Below, one piece after another: positions 27,615-36,390 of a stretch of DNA of 64,000 nt. A program made the translations under genes and the position numbers. How positions within the stretch are numbered: position 1 is the first letter of the stretch; each line of letters opens with the position of its first letter. Source of the stretch: DATKSG01 sp035531775 (lineage in GTDB: Bacteria; Actinomycetota; Acidimicrobiia; Acidimicrobiales; UBA8190); the NCBI GenBank assembly GCA_035531775.1, contig DATKSG010000068.1, forward strand, positions 25,301 through 89,300, read 5' to 3'. A model generated the notes under the pieces. It was not told where the DNA came from and searched no databases. It saw only the letters and a program-made list of their open reading frames with translations.

Positions 27615-29461
27615 TCCACCGTGACGGTCTTGGCCAGGTTGCGAGGCCGATCCACGTCCAGACCGTGGGCACGCGCCACGTGATACGCGAACAGCTGCAG
27701 CGGGACTACGTCGATGATGGGGGCGAACAGCGGGTGGGTCTCGGGCACCCACAACACCTCGTCGGCCTGGGCCGCCGCCTCCTCGTGCCCGTCATTGGCC
27801 ACCAGCACGACACTGGCCCCTCGAGCTTTCACTTCGGCGATGTTGCCCATCATCTTCTCCCACAGCCGCGTGCGGGTGGCCACCCCCACCACCACCGTGC
27901 CCGGCTCTATGAGGGCGATAGGCCCGTGCTTGAGCTCGCCGGCCGGATAGCCCTCGGCCCTCAAGTACGAGATCTCCTTGAGCTTGAGAGCACCTTCCAT
28001 GGCCACCGGGTACCCGACATTGCGGCCCAGGAAGAAGAAGTCCCGAGTCTTGGCGAAACGCTGGGCAACGCGGGCCACCTCGGCTTCCCGGCTCAGGGCC
28101 TCAGCGATGAGCCCGGGCAACGCCAGTAGATCGGCGAACAGCAGCCGGGCGTCAGCCGGCGAAAGGGAGTTGCGCAACTGCGCCAGGTACAGCGCCACCA
28201 ACTCCAGGGCGGCGATCTGCGCCAGGTGCGTCTTGGTGGCGGCCACGCCGATCTCGGGCCCGGCGTGGGTATAGAGCACCCCGTCGGCCTCGCGTGCCAT
28301 CGACGAGTCGACGACGTTGGAAATGACGAGAACCTTGGCGCCCCACTGGCGCGCTTCACGTAGCGCCTGCAGGGTGTCGATGGTCTCGCCCGACTGACTC
28401 ACACCGATGACCAGGGTGCGCTCGTCGAGCACCGGATCGCGGTAGCGGAACTCAGACGCGATGTCGACCTCGGTCGGGAGCCGGGCCCAGTGCTCGATCG
28501 CATACTTGGCCACCATGCCGGCGTGGTAGCTCGAGCCGCACGCCACGATGAAGACCCTGGACACCGATCGCAGCTCGTCCGGGCTGATACGCATCTCGTC
28601 GAGACCGAAGGTGCCGTCGGGCAGGAGACGGCCGAGCAGTGTGTCGCCCACGGCCCTGGGCTGCTCGTGCATCTCCTTGCTCATGAAGTCGTCGAAGCCG
28701 CCTTTCTCGGCGGCCTCGAGATCCCAATCGACGTGCAACGGCACCGGATCGACGGCTTTGCCGGCCTGCGTGGTCACGCGCATGGAACCGGGGCGCAACT
28801 CGACCACCTGATCGTCGTCGACGATCCACAGTTGCCGCGTGCGGGCCAGCACAGCCGGGATGTCCGACGCCACGAATGCCTGAGCACGCTCACCTTCGGT
28901 CATGCCGATCACCAGCGGCGACACACGTCTGGCGGCCACGATGGTACCCGGCTCGCCGGCGCACACCACGGCGATGGCGAAGGCTCCGCGCACCTCGCGC
29001 ATGGTGGCCCGGACGGCCTCGGCCAATGACGAGCCTCCCGTCAGCTCGGCCTCCACCAAGTGGGCGATGACCTCGGTGTCGGTGGCCGACGAGAACATGT
29101 GGCCGTCGGCCTCGAGCTTGGCCGCCAACTCCCGCCAGTTCTCAATGATGCCGTTGTGCACCACGGCCACCCGCCCAGTGCAATCGACATGGGGGTGGGC
29201 GTTCAGCTCGGTGGGGTGCCCATGGGTCGCCCACCGGGTGTGCCCGATCCCAGCCGCCACCGGCGCCGGAGCCCCCTCGGTGATGCGGCGCAGGTCCGTG
29301 AGCGACCGGGTCCCGGTGGCCGCCCTGGCCCGCCACAGGTCGCCGTGGGACTGCAGGACTACGCCTGCTGAGTCGTAACCCCGGTACTCGAGGCGCACGA
29401 GCCCTTCGAGCAAAACCTCGACGACGTCGTCACCCCCGGTGGCCCCGATGATCCCGCACAT
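27611..29461 (-). CDS. glmS: GlmS, glutamine-fructose-6-phosphate aminotransferase
   Basis: Makes glucosamine-6-phosphate, the first step to UDP-GlcNAc. It has 616 residues. The N-terminal MCGIIG exposes the catalytic Cys after Met removal. Two SIS domains (VFIVACGSSYHAG; VIGVSQSGETIDT) bind sugar phosphate, and the C-terminus ends NLAKTVTVE as expected. The ATG at 29461 follows glmM after 9 nt. I saw no glmS-ribozyme-like leader in this short gap. Confidence 0.97.
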   Translation of the reverse strand: MCGIIGATGGDDVVEVLLEGLVRLEYRGYDSAGVVLQSHGDLWRARAATGTRSLTDLRRITEGAPAPVAAGIGHTRWATHGHPTELNAHPHVDCTGRVAVVHNGIIENWRELAAKLEADGHMFSSATDTEVIAHLVEAELTGGSSLAEAVRATMREVRGAFAIAVVCAGEPGTIVAARRVSPLVIGMTEGERAQAFVASDIPAVLARTRQLWIVDDDQVVELRPGSMRVTTQAGKAVDPVPLHVDWDLEAAEKGGFDDFMSKEMHEQPRAVGDTLLGRLLPDGTFGLDEMRISPDELRSVSRVFIVACGSSYHAGMVAKYAIEHWARLPTEVDIASEFRYRDPVLDERTLVIGVSQSGETIDTLQALREARQWGAKVLVISNVVDSSMAREADGVLYTHAGPEIGVAATKTHLAQIAALELVALYLAQLRNSLSPADARLLFADLLALPGLIAEALSREAEVARVAQRFAKTRDFFFLGRNVGYPVAMEGALKLKEISYLRAEGYPAGELKHGPIALIEPGTVVVGVATRTRLWEKMMGNIAEVKARGASVVLVANDGHEEAAAQADEVLWVPETHPLFAPIIDVVPLQLFAYHVARAHGLDVDRPRNLAKTVTVE

Positions 29462-29470
29462 GGGACCAGG

Positions 29471-30844
29471 CTACGGCGCCAGCACGCCGGGTGAGGCGCC
29501 GTGGCGTCCTGCAGCCTCCACGGCGGTGCGGAGCCGCTCGGCCGCCGCCTGGGCCGCCTCGTGTCCCTGGGCTTCCACCATGACCCGCACCAGGGGCTCG
29601 GTGCCACTGGCCCGCAGGATCACCCGGCCCAGGGAGCCGAGCTCGTCGCTGACCAGGGCCAGCTCAGCCTGCACAGAGGCATCCTCGACAGCGGCAGAGG
29701 GGTCGGTCACGGCCACGTTGAGCAGCACCTGGGGCAGGCGCTGCATTGACTCGGCCGTGAGCTCGGCGAGGGGGCGCTGCGTCCGGTGCAGCAGATCGAG
29801 CAGCAGCAGGGCCGTGAGAGTGCCGTCGCCGGTGGTGGCCAACTGCCGGAACACGATGTGGCCCGACTGCTCTCCGCCGAGGGCCAGCCCGTCGGAGTCG
29901 AGAGCCTCGAGCACGTAACGGTCCCCTACCGGCGTCTCGCGCACGGTTATTCCTCGCTCGGCCATGGCCAGCCGGAACCCCAGGTTCGACATGACCGTCA
30001 CGACCACTGAGTTGCCGGCCAGACGACCCCGAGCGGCCAGGTCGATGGCGAACAGCGCCAGGAGCTCGTCGCCCGTGGCCAGGGCGCCGGTGTGGTCCAC
30101 CGCCACCAGGCGATCAGCATCACCGTCGAGGGCCAAGCCGAGATGCGCACGTCGAGCCACCACTTCGGCCGCTACCAGCTCCGGGTGGGTCGAACCACAT
30201 GCCGAGTTGATATTGGTGCCGTCGGGCTCAGCTGCCACTACGTGCACCGTGGCTCCGAGGCGCTGCAGGACATCGGGTGCCACCTGCCATGCTGCGCCAT
30301 TGGCGCAATCGACCACGACTTCCATGCCGGCCAGGTCCCGACCTTCCACCACCGACACCAGGTGGTCGATGTACGCACCCGAGACGCCGGTATCAGCCCA
30401 CAGGCGCCCTACACCGGGCCCGGTGGGCGGACGAGGGCCACGAGCCTCACCCTGCACGATGCGTTCGAGCTCCTCCTCAATGGCCTCTTCGGTGGCATCG
30501 GGGAGCTTCTGGCCGCCGGCGGCGAAGAGCTTCACGCCGTTGTCCACATAGGGGTTGTGCGACGCCGAGATCACGGCCCCCGGCACAGACCGGTCGGCCG
30601 AGGCCCAAGCCACCCCGGGGGTGGGGAGCACGCCCAGGTCGACTACGTCGGCGCCTTCGCTGGCCAGTCCAGCCGACAGCGCTGATTGCAGCAACGGCCC
30701 CGACTGCCTGGTGTCACGCCCCACCACGAAGCTCTGAGCCGGGAGCACGCGGGCGGCGGCGCGGCCCAAGGCCAGCACGAGCTCGACGCCGAGCTCGGCG
30801 TTTGCCACGCCCCGGATGCCGTCCGTGCCGAAACGGACGCCCAA
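29471..30844 (-). CDS. glmM: GlmM, phosphoglucosamine mutase
   Basis: Converts GlcN-6-P to GlcN-1-P. It has 457 residues. The phosphoserine loop is ISASHNPY (Ser95), the Mg loop ALDGDADR, the sugar-binding loop GGEQSGH and the phosphate loop RASGTEPLVRVM. The start is TTG at 30844 (MGVRFGTDGIRG), 8 nt after rpsI, so ribosomal-protein and wall-precursor genes probably share transcripts here. Confidence 0.97.
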   Translation of the reverse strand: MGVRFGTDGIRGVANAELGVELVLALGRAAARVLPAQSFVVGRDTRQSGPLLQSALSAGLASEGADVVDLGVLPTPGVAWASADRSVPGAVISASHNPYVDNGVKLFAAGGQKLPDATEEAIEEELERIVQGEARGPRPPTGPGVGRLWADTGVSGAYIDHLVSVVEGRDLAGMEVVVDCANGAAWQVAPDVLQRLGATVHVVAAEPDGTNINSACGSTHPELVAAEVVARRAHLGLALDGDADRLVAVDHTGALATGDELLALFAIDLAARGRLAGNSVVVTVMSNLGFRLAMAERGITVRETPVGDRYVLEALDSDGLALGGEQSGHIVFRQLATTGDGTLTALLLLDLLHRTQRPLAELTAESMQRLPQVLLNVAVTDPSAAVEDASVQAELALVSDELGSLGRVILRASGTEPLVRVMVEAQGHEAAQAAAERLRTAVEAAGRHGASPGVLAP

Positions 30845-30852
30845 TGCAGGTA

Positions 30853-31263
30853 CTACCGCTTCGAGTACTGCGGCGCCTTGCGGGCCTTCTTCAGGCCGTA
30901 CTTCTTGCTCTCCTTCTCGCGGGCGTCGCGAGTGAGCAGGCCGGCCTTCTTCAAGGTGGCGCGCATCTCAGGGTCCAATTCGATCAGGGAACGGGCGATA
31001 CCGAGCCGCATGGCACCTGCCTGACCCGAGATACCACCGCCGTCGATGGTGGCATCGATGTCGTAGGTGTCGGTGATGTTGGCCATCCGCAGGGGCTCCG
31101 TCACGATCATGCGATGCGTGGCAGAGGTGAAGTACTGCTCAATGGGTCGCCGATTGACGGTGATGGCACCCTGACCGGGGCGGACCCGCACGCGAGCCAC
31201 TGCAGCCTTACGGCGACCGGTGGTCTGGGTCAGTGGGGTGGGCAGCTTGGGCTTCCTCGACAC
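30853..31263 (-). CDS. rpsI: Ribosomal protein S9
   Basis: Small-subunit protein whose C-terminal tail reaches the P-site tRNA. It has 136 residues. The core starts at TGRRKAAVARVRVRPG and the tail ends KKARKAPQYSKR, with the conserved terminal Lys-Arg. The start is GTG at 31263. It follows rplM after 50 nt, the usual L13-S9 pair. Confidence 0.97.
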   Translation of the reverse strand: MSRKPKLPTPLTQTTGRRKAAVARVRVRPGQGAITVNRRPIEQYFTSATHRMIVTEPLRMANITDTYDIDATIDGGGISGQAGAMRLGIARSLIELDPEMRATLKKAGLLTRDAREKESKKYGLKKARKAPQYSKR

Positions 31264-31313
31264 GAGTGGTGCGGTCCTTTCCAGGTGTTCTTGGGTGCGG
31301 CCGGCGGCCGGGC

Positions 31314-31778
31314 TCAGGCCTTGGCCCGGGTGCGCTCGCCCAATTCGAAGGGCAGAGGCTGCTGGGCTTGGTGCGGGTGCTCGGAACCGGCGTAGACCTT
31401 GAGCTTGCCGAGTTGTGCCCGCCCGAGGCGAGTGCGGGGCAGCATGCCCCTGATGGCCCGGCGGACGACCTCTTCGGGCTTGGTGGCTAGCAGGTCGCCG
31501 TAGGAAGTGCTGCGCAGCCCACCCGGGTAGCCGCTGTGGCTGTAGGCGAACTTCTTGTCAGCCTTTCCGGCGGTGAGCACGACCTTGGACGCGTTGATGA
31601 CCACCACGTGGTCGCCGGTGTCGACGTGGGGGGCGAAGATCGCCTTGTGCTTGCCACGCAGCAGCGAGGCAACGGTCGTGGCCAGGCGGCCGAGCACCAT
31701 GCCGTCGGCGTCGACGACGAGCCACTGCTTGACGATGTCCTCGGCTTTTGGAGAGAAAGTGCGCACGGAAGTCCTCAT
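31314..31778 (-). CDS. rplM: Ribosomal protein L13
   Basis: Early-assembly large-subunit protein. It has 154 residues with WLVVDADGMVLGRLAT and the TGDHVVVINASKV and RAIRGMLPRTRLG motifs. The frame stays open far upstream, but homology begins at the ATG at 31778 (MRTSVRTFSPK). The 218-nt gap to truA holds a triple 20-bp repeat and presumably the promoter. Confidence 0.96.
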   Translation of the reverse strand: MRTSVRTFSPKAEDIVKQWLVVDADGMVLGRLATTVASLLRGKHKAIFAPHVDTGDHVVVINASKVVLTAGKADKKFAYSHSGYPGGLRSTSYGDLLATKPEEVVRRAIRGMLPRTRLGRAQLGKLKVYAGSEHPHQAQQPLPFELGERTRAKA

Positions 31779-31926
31779 TGGATTGGCTACTCGGGCGACA
31801 GCCAAGCTCAGGCCCGGCAACTCGAGACGGTGGCCTGTGGTCGAAGTGGCCCGGGAAGGGGCAACTCCGGCCCTTTGGCCGACCCACCACGATAGGGGCC
31901 GAGGCGGGCGCCGGGCAAGCCGCCGA

Positions 31927-31986
31927 GTCCGAGGCACGCTGCGAGGTTCCGAGGCACGCTGTGGGCTTCCGAGGCACGCTGTGGGC
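31927..31986. repeat. 20-bp tandem repeat, 3 copies, between truA and rplM
   Basis: Three copies with exact 20-bp spacing around the core tccgaggcacgctg; the last two share the full 20 bp ttccgaggcacgctgtgggc. They are in the spacer upstream of rplM and not in a recognised gene. Confidence 0.9.
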
Positions 31987-31996
31987 TGTGGGCGGC

Positions 31997-32899
31997 TCAC
32001 GACCCCGATAGGTCGAGCCCGGGGTCGTAGTAGTCGACCGAAACAAGGCACAAACCGCCCGGAGGGGCCAGGGTCGTGCCTGACGCCCTTTCCTCGGCCC
32101 GGAGCATCTCGGTCACGTCGGAGGCGCGCCGGCGCCCCCGGCCCACTTCCACCAGTGTGCCCACGACCGACCTCACCATCTGGTGGCAGAACGACTGGGC
32201 CCAGATGTCGAAACGCAGCAATCGCTCGCCGTGACCAAGCCCGTCGGGTGTCGGGAGGCTCTCGGACCATCGGGCATCGAACACGCGTCGCATGATGGGG
32301 CTCTCCGCTGTGGTGCCAGGCGCACGGCGGCAGAAAGCGCGGTAGTCGTGCTCGCCAATCAGAGCATCGGCCCCGGCCGCCATGGCCCGAAGATCGAGAG
32401 GGCCCGGCACGTGCCAGCTGGCCGGGGCGAGCAAGGGGTCGGTTGTGGAGGCCTCGAGGACCAGATACCGGTACCGGCGACCCCGGGCTGAACGGCGGGC
32501 GTCAAAGGCGGGGGGCGCCACTTCGGCCTGCCGGACGACGATGGCCGGGGCCAACATGGTGTTGACACTCTTGACCAACCGAGCGAGATCGGCCCCGGGG
32601 CGGGCGTCGAAATGCACGACCTGGCCGAGGGCGTGGACCCCGGCGTCGGTACGCCCGGCGCAGGTCAGCTCGACGTCGTGACGGACCACCTTGGCGATGG
32701 CCGCAGCGAGATCACCAGCCACAGTGCGCTGACCCTGCTGAGCGGCGAAACCACGGAAGCCGCTGCCATCGTAGGCAACCACGAGCCGGAGACGTTCGGA
32801 GGTCCCGGTCTCGTTCGGTGTGCCAGCGGTCGGAGCCGGGCTCACGACCTCGCTGCCGGCGGGGGCGCCGGCATCAGGTTCGAGGTCGAACAGCCTCAA
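31997..32899 (-). CDS. truA: TruA, tRNA pseudouridine(38-40) synthase
   Basis: Modifies uridines 38-40 in the tRNA anticodon arm. It has 300 residues. The catalytic Asp is in CAGRTDAGVHALGQ. The fold continues with RRYRYLVLE and FCHQMVRSVVGTLVEVG. The first ~35 residues are low-complexity and precede the domain at RLRLVVAYDG. The TTG at 32899 overlaps the rplQ stop (TTGA), so truA is the last gene of the alpha operon, a common arrangement. Confidence 0.94.
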   Translation of the reverse strand: MRLFDLEPDAGAPAGSEVVSPAPTAGTPNETGTSERLRLVVAYDGSGFRGFAAQQGQRTVAGDLAAAIAKVVRHDVELTCAGRTDAGVHALGQVVHFDARPGADLARLVKSVNTMLAPAIVVRQAEVAPPAFDARRSARGRRYRYLVLEASTTDPLLAPASWHVPGPLDLRAMAAGADALIGEHDYRAFCRRAPGTTAESPIMRRVFDARWSESLPTPDGLGHGERLLRFDIWAQSFCHQMVRSVVGTLVEVGRGRRRASDVTEMLRAEERASGTTLAPPGGLCLVSVDYYDPGLDLSGS

Positions 32900-33249
32900 A
32901 CCAGTTCGATGCGCGCCATAGGAGCGCTGTCACCAAGGCGAGGGCCGAGCTTGAGGATCCGCGTGTAGCCGCCAGGGCGGTCTGAGTACCGAGGACCGAT
33001 CTCGGCGAACAGCTTGTGGGCCATGTCCTTGTCACGGATCAGGGCCACAACCTGGCGGTGACGGTGCACACCGCCCTTGTGGGCAGCAGTGATGCACTTC
33101 TCCATGACCGGCCTGACGGCCTTGGCCTTGGCTTCGGTGGTAACCAGCGACTCCGCCGCGATCAGCGAGGCGACGAGGTTGCCGAGCATCGCCTTCTGGT
33201 GAGCGGCGCCGCCGCCCATGCGGCGTCCCCTTCGGGGCGTGCCGAGCAT
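32896..33249 (-). CDS. rplQ: Ribosomal protein L17
   Basis: Large-subunit protein near the exit tunnel. It has 117 residues starting MLGTPRRGRRMGGGAAHQK, with SLVTTEAKAKAVRPVMEK and the conserved RPGGYTRILKLGPRLGD. It follows rpoA after 90 nt and overlaps truA by 4 nt. Confidence 0.97.
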   Translation of the reverse strand: MLGTPRRGRRMGGGAAHQKAMLGNLVASLIAAESLVTTEAKAKAVRPVMEKCITAAHKGGVHRHRQVVALIRDKDMAHKLFAEIGPRYSDRPGGYTRILKLGPRLGDSAPMARIELV

Positions 33250-33339
33250 GTCTCCTCCTCCTCAGTCCCTGTTCAGTGTGGGGGTCAGTGCGTTGATGCA
33301 GTGTGGTCGTGCAGTCCGTTGGGACAGTGCGTGTGGGTA

Positions 33340-34278
33340 TCAGTCCTTGATGCGCAGCGAAAGGCCGCGCTCGTCAAGGCGCTGGATGACCTCATCGAGA
33401 GACTTCTGACCGAAGTTGGTGATAGCCAGAAGGTCCTCGGAGGTGCGGTCGACAAGCTCCCCGATGGTGTTGACCTGGGCTCGCTTGAGGCAGTTGCGAG
33501 GGCGCTCGGAAAGGTCGAGGTCCTCGATGGGGAGGTCGAGATCGGGAGACCCACTGGTCGAGGTTCCGACCTCACCGAGCTCCAAACCCTGAGGCTCCTC
33601 CTCGAGATCGGCCACCAATCCCACGAGCGAGCGCAGGGTGTCGCCGGCCGAGGCCAAGGCTTCCCGGGGAGTAAGCGATCCGTCGGTCTCGATGTCGAGG
33701 ACGAGGCGATCGAAGTCGGTGGACTGCTCTACGCGAACCGATTCGATGGTGAAGGTCACTCTGCGCACCGGCGAGAAGATCGAGTCGACCGGGATGACCC
33801 CGATGGTATTCGAGCGCTTGTTACGATCGGCTGACGCGTACCCACGGCCTCGCTCCACGGTGACGTCCATGGCCAGGCGGCCCTTGGCGTTGAGGCTGGC
33901 GATGTGCAAGTCGGGATTGAGCAACTCGACATCGGCGGTGAGCTGGAGATCGGCGGCAGTGACGTCGGCCGGGCCTCGCATGTCGCAGCGGAGGGTCACG
34001 GCATCATCGCTATGAACCCGCAGGACGATGTCCTTTAGGTTCAAAATGATGTCGGTGACGTCCTCCTTGACCCCCGGAAGGGTGGTGAACTCGTGGAGCG
34101 CGTCATCGAAGCGGACTTGAGTGACGGCCCCGCCGGGGATCGAAGACAGAAGGGTCCGGCGAAGTGAATTCCCGAGCGTGTGGCCGAAGCCAGGCTCGAG
34201 CGGGCCGATGGCGAACCGTTGCTGGTTCGCCTCTTCCTCGCCGAGGGCTTCGACGGTGGGTCGCTGGATGATCAGCAT
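33340..34278 (-). CDS. rpoA: RpoA, RNA polymerase alpha subunit
   Basis: Assembly platform of RNA polymerase and contact point for activators and UP elements. It has 312 residues, a little shorter than the usual 330-350. The N-terminal domain has GPLEPGFGHTLGNSLRRTLL. The C-terminal domain is complete, from SERPRNCLKRAQVNTIGEL to the HhH-like AITNFGQKSLDEV. It sits between rpsD (118-nt gap) and rplQ. Confidence 0.98.
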   Translation of the reverse strand: MLIIQRPTVEALGEEEANQQRFAIGPLEPGFGHTLGNSLRRTLLSSIPGGAVTQVRFDDALHEFTTLPGVKEDVTDIILNLKDIVLRVHSDDAVTLRCDMRGPADVTAADLQLTADVELLNPDLHIASLNAKGRLAMDVTVERGRGYASADRNKRSNTIGVIPVDSIFSPVRRVTFTIESVRVEQSTDFDRLVLDIETDGSLTPREALASAGDTLRSLVGLVADLEEEPQGLELGEVGTSTSGSPDLDLPIEDLDLSERPRNCLKRAQVNTIGELVDRTSEDLLAITNFGQKSLDEVIQRLDERGLSLRIKD

Positions 34279-34396
34279 TGCTATGGCTCCTGCGGTGGTC
34301 GGTGGGCTCGGTCGGTGCGGTGGTCGGTTGGTTCAGTGTCGGTATCGGGCGGGCGCCGCGTGAGGGCAGTGCGCCGGGGTCGGCCCAAGCCGGGGG

Positions 34397-35044
34397 CTAC
34401 TTGGAGTAGAGCTCGACGATCAGCGACTCGCGCACTGGCTCATCGATGTGCTCGCGCTCGGGAAGCGAGGTCACCTTCACCTGCGCCCGAGCTTCTCCCG
34501 CCTCGAGCCACAGGGGCAATGGGCGGTCGATGGTATCGAGGTTGCGCCGCACCATGTACAGCTCACGCGATGAGGGCTTCAAGGTGACGACATCACCCTG
34601 GCGGACCCTGTAGCTCGGGATCGTCACGCGCTTGCCGTTGACCTGGATATGGCCGTGGCGCACGAGCTGGCGGGCCTGCGACCGACTGGCACCCCAGGCC
34701 GCCCGGAAGGAGACGTTGTCGAGCCGAAGCTCAAGGAGCCTCAGCAGGTTCTCACCTGTGATCCCGGGTTGACGGGTGGCTTCGGCGTAGACGTTGCGGA
34801 ACTGCTTCTCGAGGACGCCGTAGATGCGGCGCGCCTTCTGCTTCTCCCGCAGCTGCGAGAGGTACTCAGATCCCTGGCGCATGCGGTCGCGACCGTGCTC
34901 GCCGGGAGGGTAGGCCCGGCTGTGGCGATCGGTGACGGCCTCGCTGACAGGACACTTGAGCGAATAGCAACGCTCGCCTTTGAGAAACAACTTGGTGCGC
35001 TCGCGCCGGCAAAGCCGGCAGACGGGCCCGGTGTAACGCGCCAT
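34397..35044 (-). CDS. rpsD: Ribosomal protein S4, zinc-binding form
   Basis: Nucleates 30S assembly and binds 16S rRNA. It has 215 residues. The N-terminal zinc knuckle has four Cys (VCRLC ... RCYSLKC), so this is the C+ form. The S4 domain is RLDNVSFRAAWGASRSQARQ. The gene lies 30 nt after rpsK in the alpha operon. Confidence 0.97.
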   Translation of the reverse strand: MARYTGPVCRLCRRERTKLFLKGERCYSLKCPVSEAVTDRHSRAYPPGEHGRDRMRQGSEYLSQLREKQKARRIYGVLEKQFRNVYAEATRQPGITGENLLRLLELRLDNVSFRAAWGASRSQARQLVRHGHIQVNGKRVTIPSYRVRQGDVVTLKPSSRELYMVRRNLDTIDRPLPLWLEAGEARAQVKVTSLPEREHIDEPVRESLIVELYSK

Positions 35045-35074
35045 GTGGTGGCTCTTCCTTTCCTTCCCCGCCCG

Positions 35075-35479
35075 TCAGACCCGACGCCGCTTCTTGGGGC
35101 GGCAGCCGTTATGCGGGATGGGGGTTACGTCTTTGATGCCTGCCACCTCGATACCGGCGGCGGCCAGCGAGCGGATGGCCGTCTCCCGACCGGAGCCGGG
35201 GCCCCGGACGAGGACGTCCACCTTGCGTACCCCGTGCTCCATGGCCCGGCGAGCGGCCTGTTCGGCAGCCAGCTGAGCGGCGAAGGGAGTCGACTTGCGC
35301 GAGCCTTTGAAACCGACGTTGCCGGCCGACGCCCACGAGAGCACATTGCCCTCGTGGTCGCAGATGGAGACGATGGTGTTGTTGAACGAGCTCTTGATGT
35401 GCGCCACGCCGTAGGCGATGTTCTCGCGTTCCTTCTTACGCGGTCGGCGGACAGCAGCTGCCTTCTTCGGGGTGGCCAT
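35075..35479 (-). CDS. rpsK: Ribosomal protein S11
   Basis: Platform protein of the 30S subunit. It has 134 residues with AHIKSSFNNTIVSICD, SWASAGNVGFKGSRKSTPFA and the C-terminal PIPHNGCRPKKRRRV. The ATG overlaps the rpsM stop by one base (TAATG). Confidence 0.98.
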   Translation of the reverse strand: MATPKKAAAVRRPRKKERENIAYGVAHIKSSFNNTIVSICDHEGNVLSWASAGNVGFKGSRKSTPFAAQLAAEQAARRAMEHGVRKVDVLVRGPGSGRETAIRSLAAAGIEVAGIKDVTPIPHNGCRPKKRRRV

Positions 35480-35856
35480 TACTTGCGGACCTTCTTCTTC
35501 CCGGCGACCGTCTTCTTCGGTCCCTTACGAGTGCGGGCATTGGTGTGGGTGCGCTGGCCATGGACCGGGAGGCCCTTGCGGTGCCGGATCCCCGCGTAGC
35601 AGCCGATCTCCATCTTGCGCTTGATGTCCTGGGCCACGTCCCGGCGCAGGTCGCCTTCAACCTTCAGGTTTGTGTCGATCCAGGTCCTTAGACGGGTGAC
35701 TTCCTCGTCGGTCAGGTCCCGGACCCGGGTGTCGGGGTTGGTGCCGGTCTCCTCGATGGCGCGCTTGGCCAATGTCGGTCCGACTCCGTAGATGTAAGTG
35801 AGGGAGACCTCCAACCGCTTTTCGCGGGGGATGTCCACTCCGGCAATTCGTGCCAC
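35479..35856 (-). CDS. rpsM: Ribosomal protein S13
   Basis: Head protein of the 30S subunit that touches the P-site tRNA and L5. It has 125 residues starting MARIAGVDIPREKRLEVSL. The GIRHRKGLPVHGQRT loop and the basic tail (ARTRKGPKKTVAGKKK) are typical. It follows rpmJ after 78 nt. Confidence 0.98.
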   Translation of the reverse strand: MARIAGVDIPREKRLEVSLTYIYGVGPTLAKRAIEETGTNPDTRVRDLTDEEVTRLRTWIDTNLKVEGDLRRDVAQDIKRKMEIGCYAGIRHRKGLPVHGQRTHTNARTRKGPKKTVAGKKKVRK

Positions 35857-35934
35857 GCCTGGTCCCTTCGTCCTTCTCGTGCTTCGCCTAGATCGAATCG
35901 GTGTACCTGCCGGCTAGCCGGCCTTCCTGGGCTC

Positions 35935-36048
35935 TCAGCCCTGGCGCTGCTTGTGGCGAGGGTTCTCGCAGATGACCATGACCACCCCGTGGCGGCGGAT
36001 CACCTTGCACTTCTCGCAGATCGCCTTGACGCTCGGTCGTACCTTCAT
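35935..36048 (-). CDS. rpmJ: Ribosomal protein L36, zinc-binding form
   Basis: A 37-residue protein starting MKVRPSVKAICEKCKVIRR. The zinc ligands Cys11, Cys14, Cys27 and His32 are all present, so this is the C+ form. It lies between infA and rpsM as in most bacteria. ATG start at 36048, TGA stop at 35935-35937. Confidence 0.97.
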   Translation of the reverse strand: MKVRPSVKAICEKCKVIRRHGVVMVICENPRHKQRQG

Positions 36049-36120
36049 GGCCCTCGTCCCTACCTCTTCCCCTGCATGGTCTCTTCTGTGTCCGGCTCGG
36101 GGCCGGGGCACTGCTCCCTG

Positions 36121-36166
36121 CTTGTAGCGACTGCCCTACTTGTAGCGACTGTCCTACTTGTAGCGG
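36121..36166. repeat. 18-bp tandem repeat duplicating the 3' end of infA
   Basis: 36121-36138 and 36139-36156 are near-identical 18-mers beginning cttgtagcgactg, and 36157-36166 is the start of a third. On the minus strand the unit encodes Arg-Tyr-Lys-stop, the infA C-terminus. Tyr-Lys-stop therefore occurs again in frame 6 codons later; the third copy has CAG in place of TAG. Confidence 0.9.
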
Positions 36167-36378
36167 TAAGTGATCCGCCCCCGACTCAGGTCGTAGGGAG
36201 TGATCTCGACCTGCACGCGATCGCCCGGCAGGATGCGGATCCGGTGCATGCGCATCTTCCCCGAGCTGTGGGCGAGCACCTTGTGCCCGTTCTCCAACTC
36301 GACTCGGAACATTGCGTTGGGGAGCGGCTCGACGACCGTCCCCTCGAGCACGATCGCATCCTCTTTGGGCTTGGGCAG
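36154..36378 (-). CDS. infA: InfA, translation initiation factor IF-1, probable CTG start
   Basis: OB-fold factor that binds the 30S A site. From CTG at 36378 the product is 74 residues, matching the usual 72-73, with EGTVVEPLPNAMFRVELENG and SPYDLSRGR-like ending TPYDLSRGRITYRYK. An AGGAGG (minus strand 36385-36390) sits 6 nt upstream. No ATG, GTG or TTG lies near the homology start. The nearest in-frame ATG (36426) would add 16 non-conserved residues and would place the Shine-Dalgarno inside the gene. The next GTG would remove the first 9 residues. The Arg-Tyr-Lys-stop end is tandemly repeated downstream. Confidence 0.93.
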   Translation of the reverse strand: MPKPKEDAIVLEGTVVEPLPNAMFRVELENGHKVLAHSSGKMRMHRIRILPGDRVQVEITPYDLSRGRITYRYK

Positions 36379-36384
36379 GTGACT

Positions 36385-36390
36385 CCTCCT
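36385..36390 (-). promoter_or_regulatory. Shine-Dalgarno of infA that decides the CTG start
   Basis: AGGAGG within GAGGAGGAG, 6 nt before CTG at 36378. It is the only strong ribosome site near the conserved N-terminus. Confidence 0.75.
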
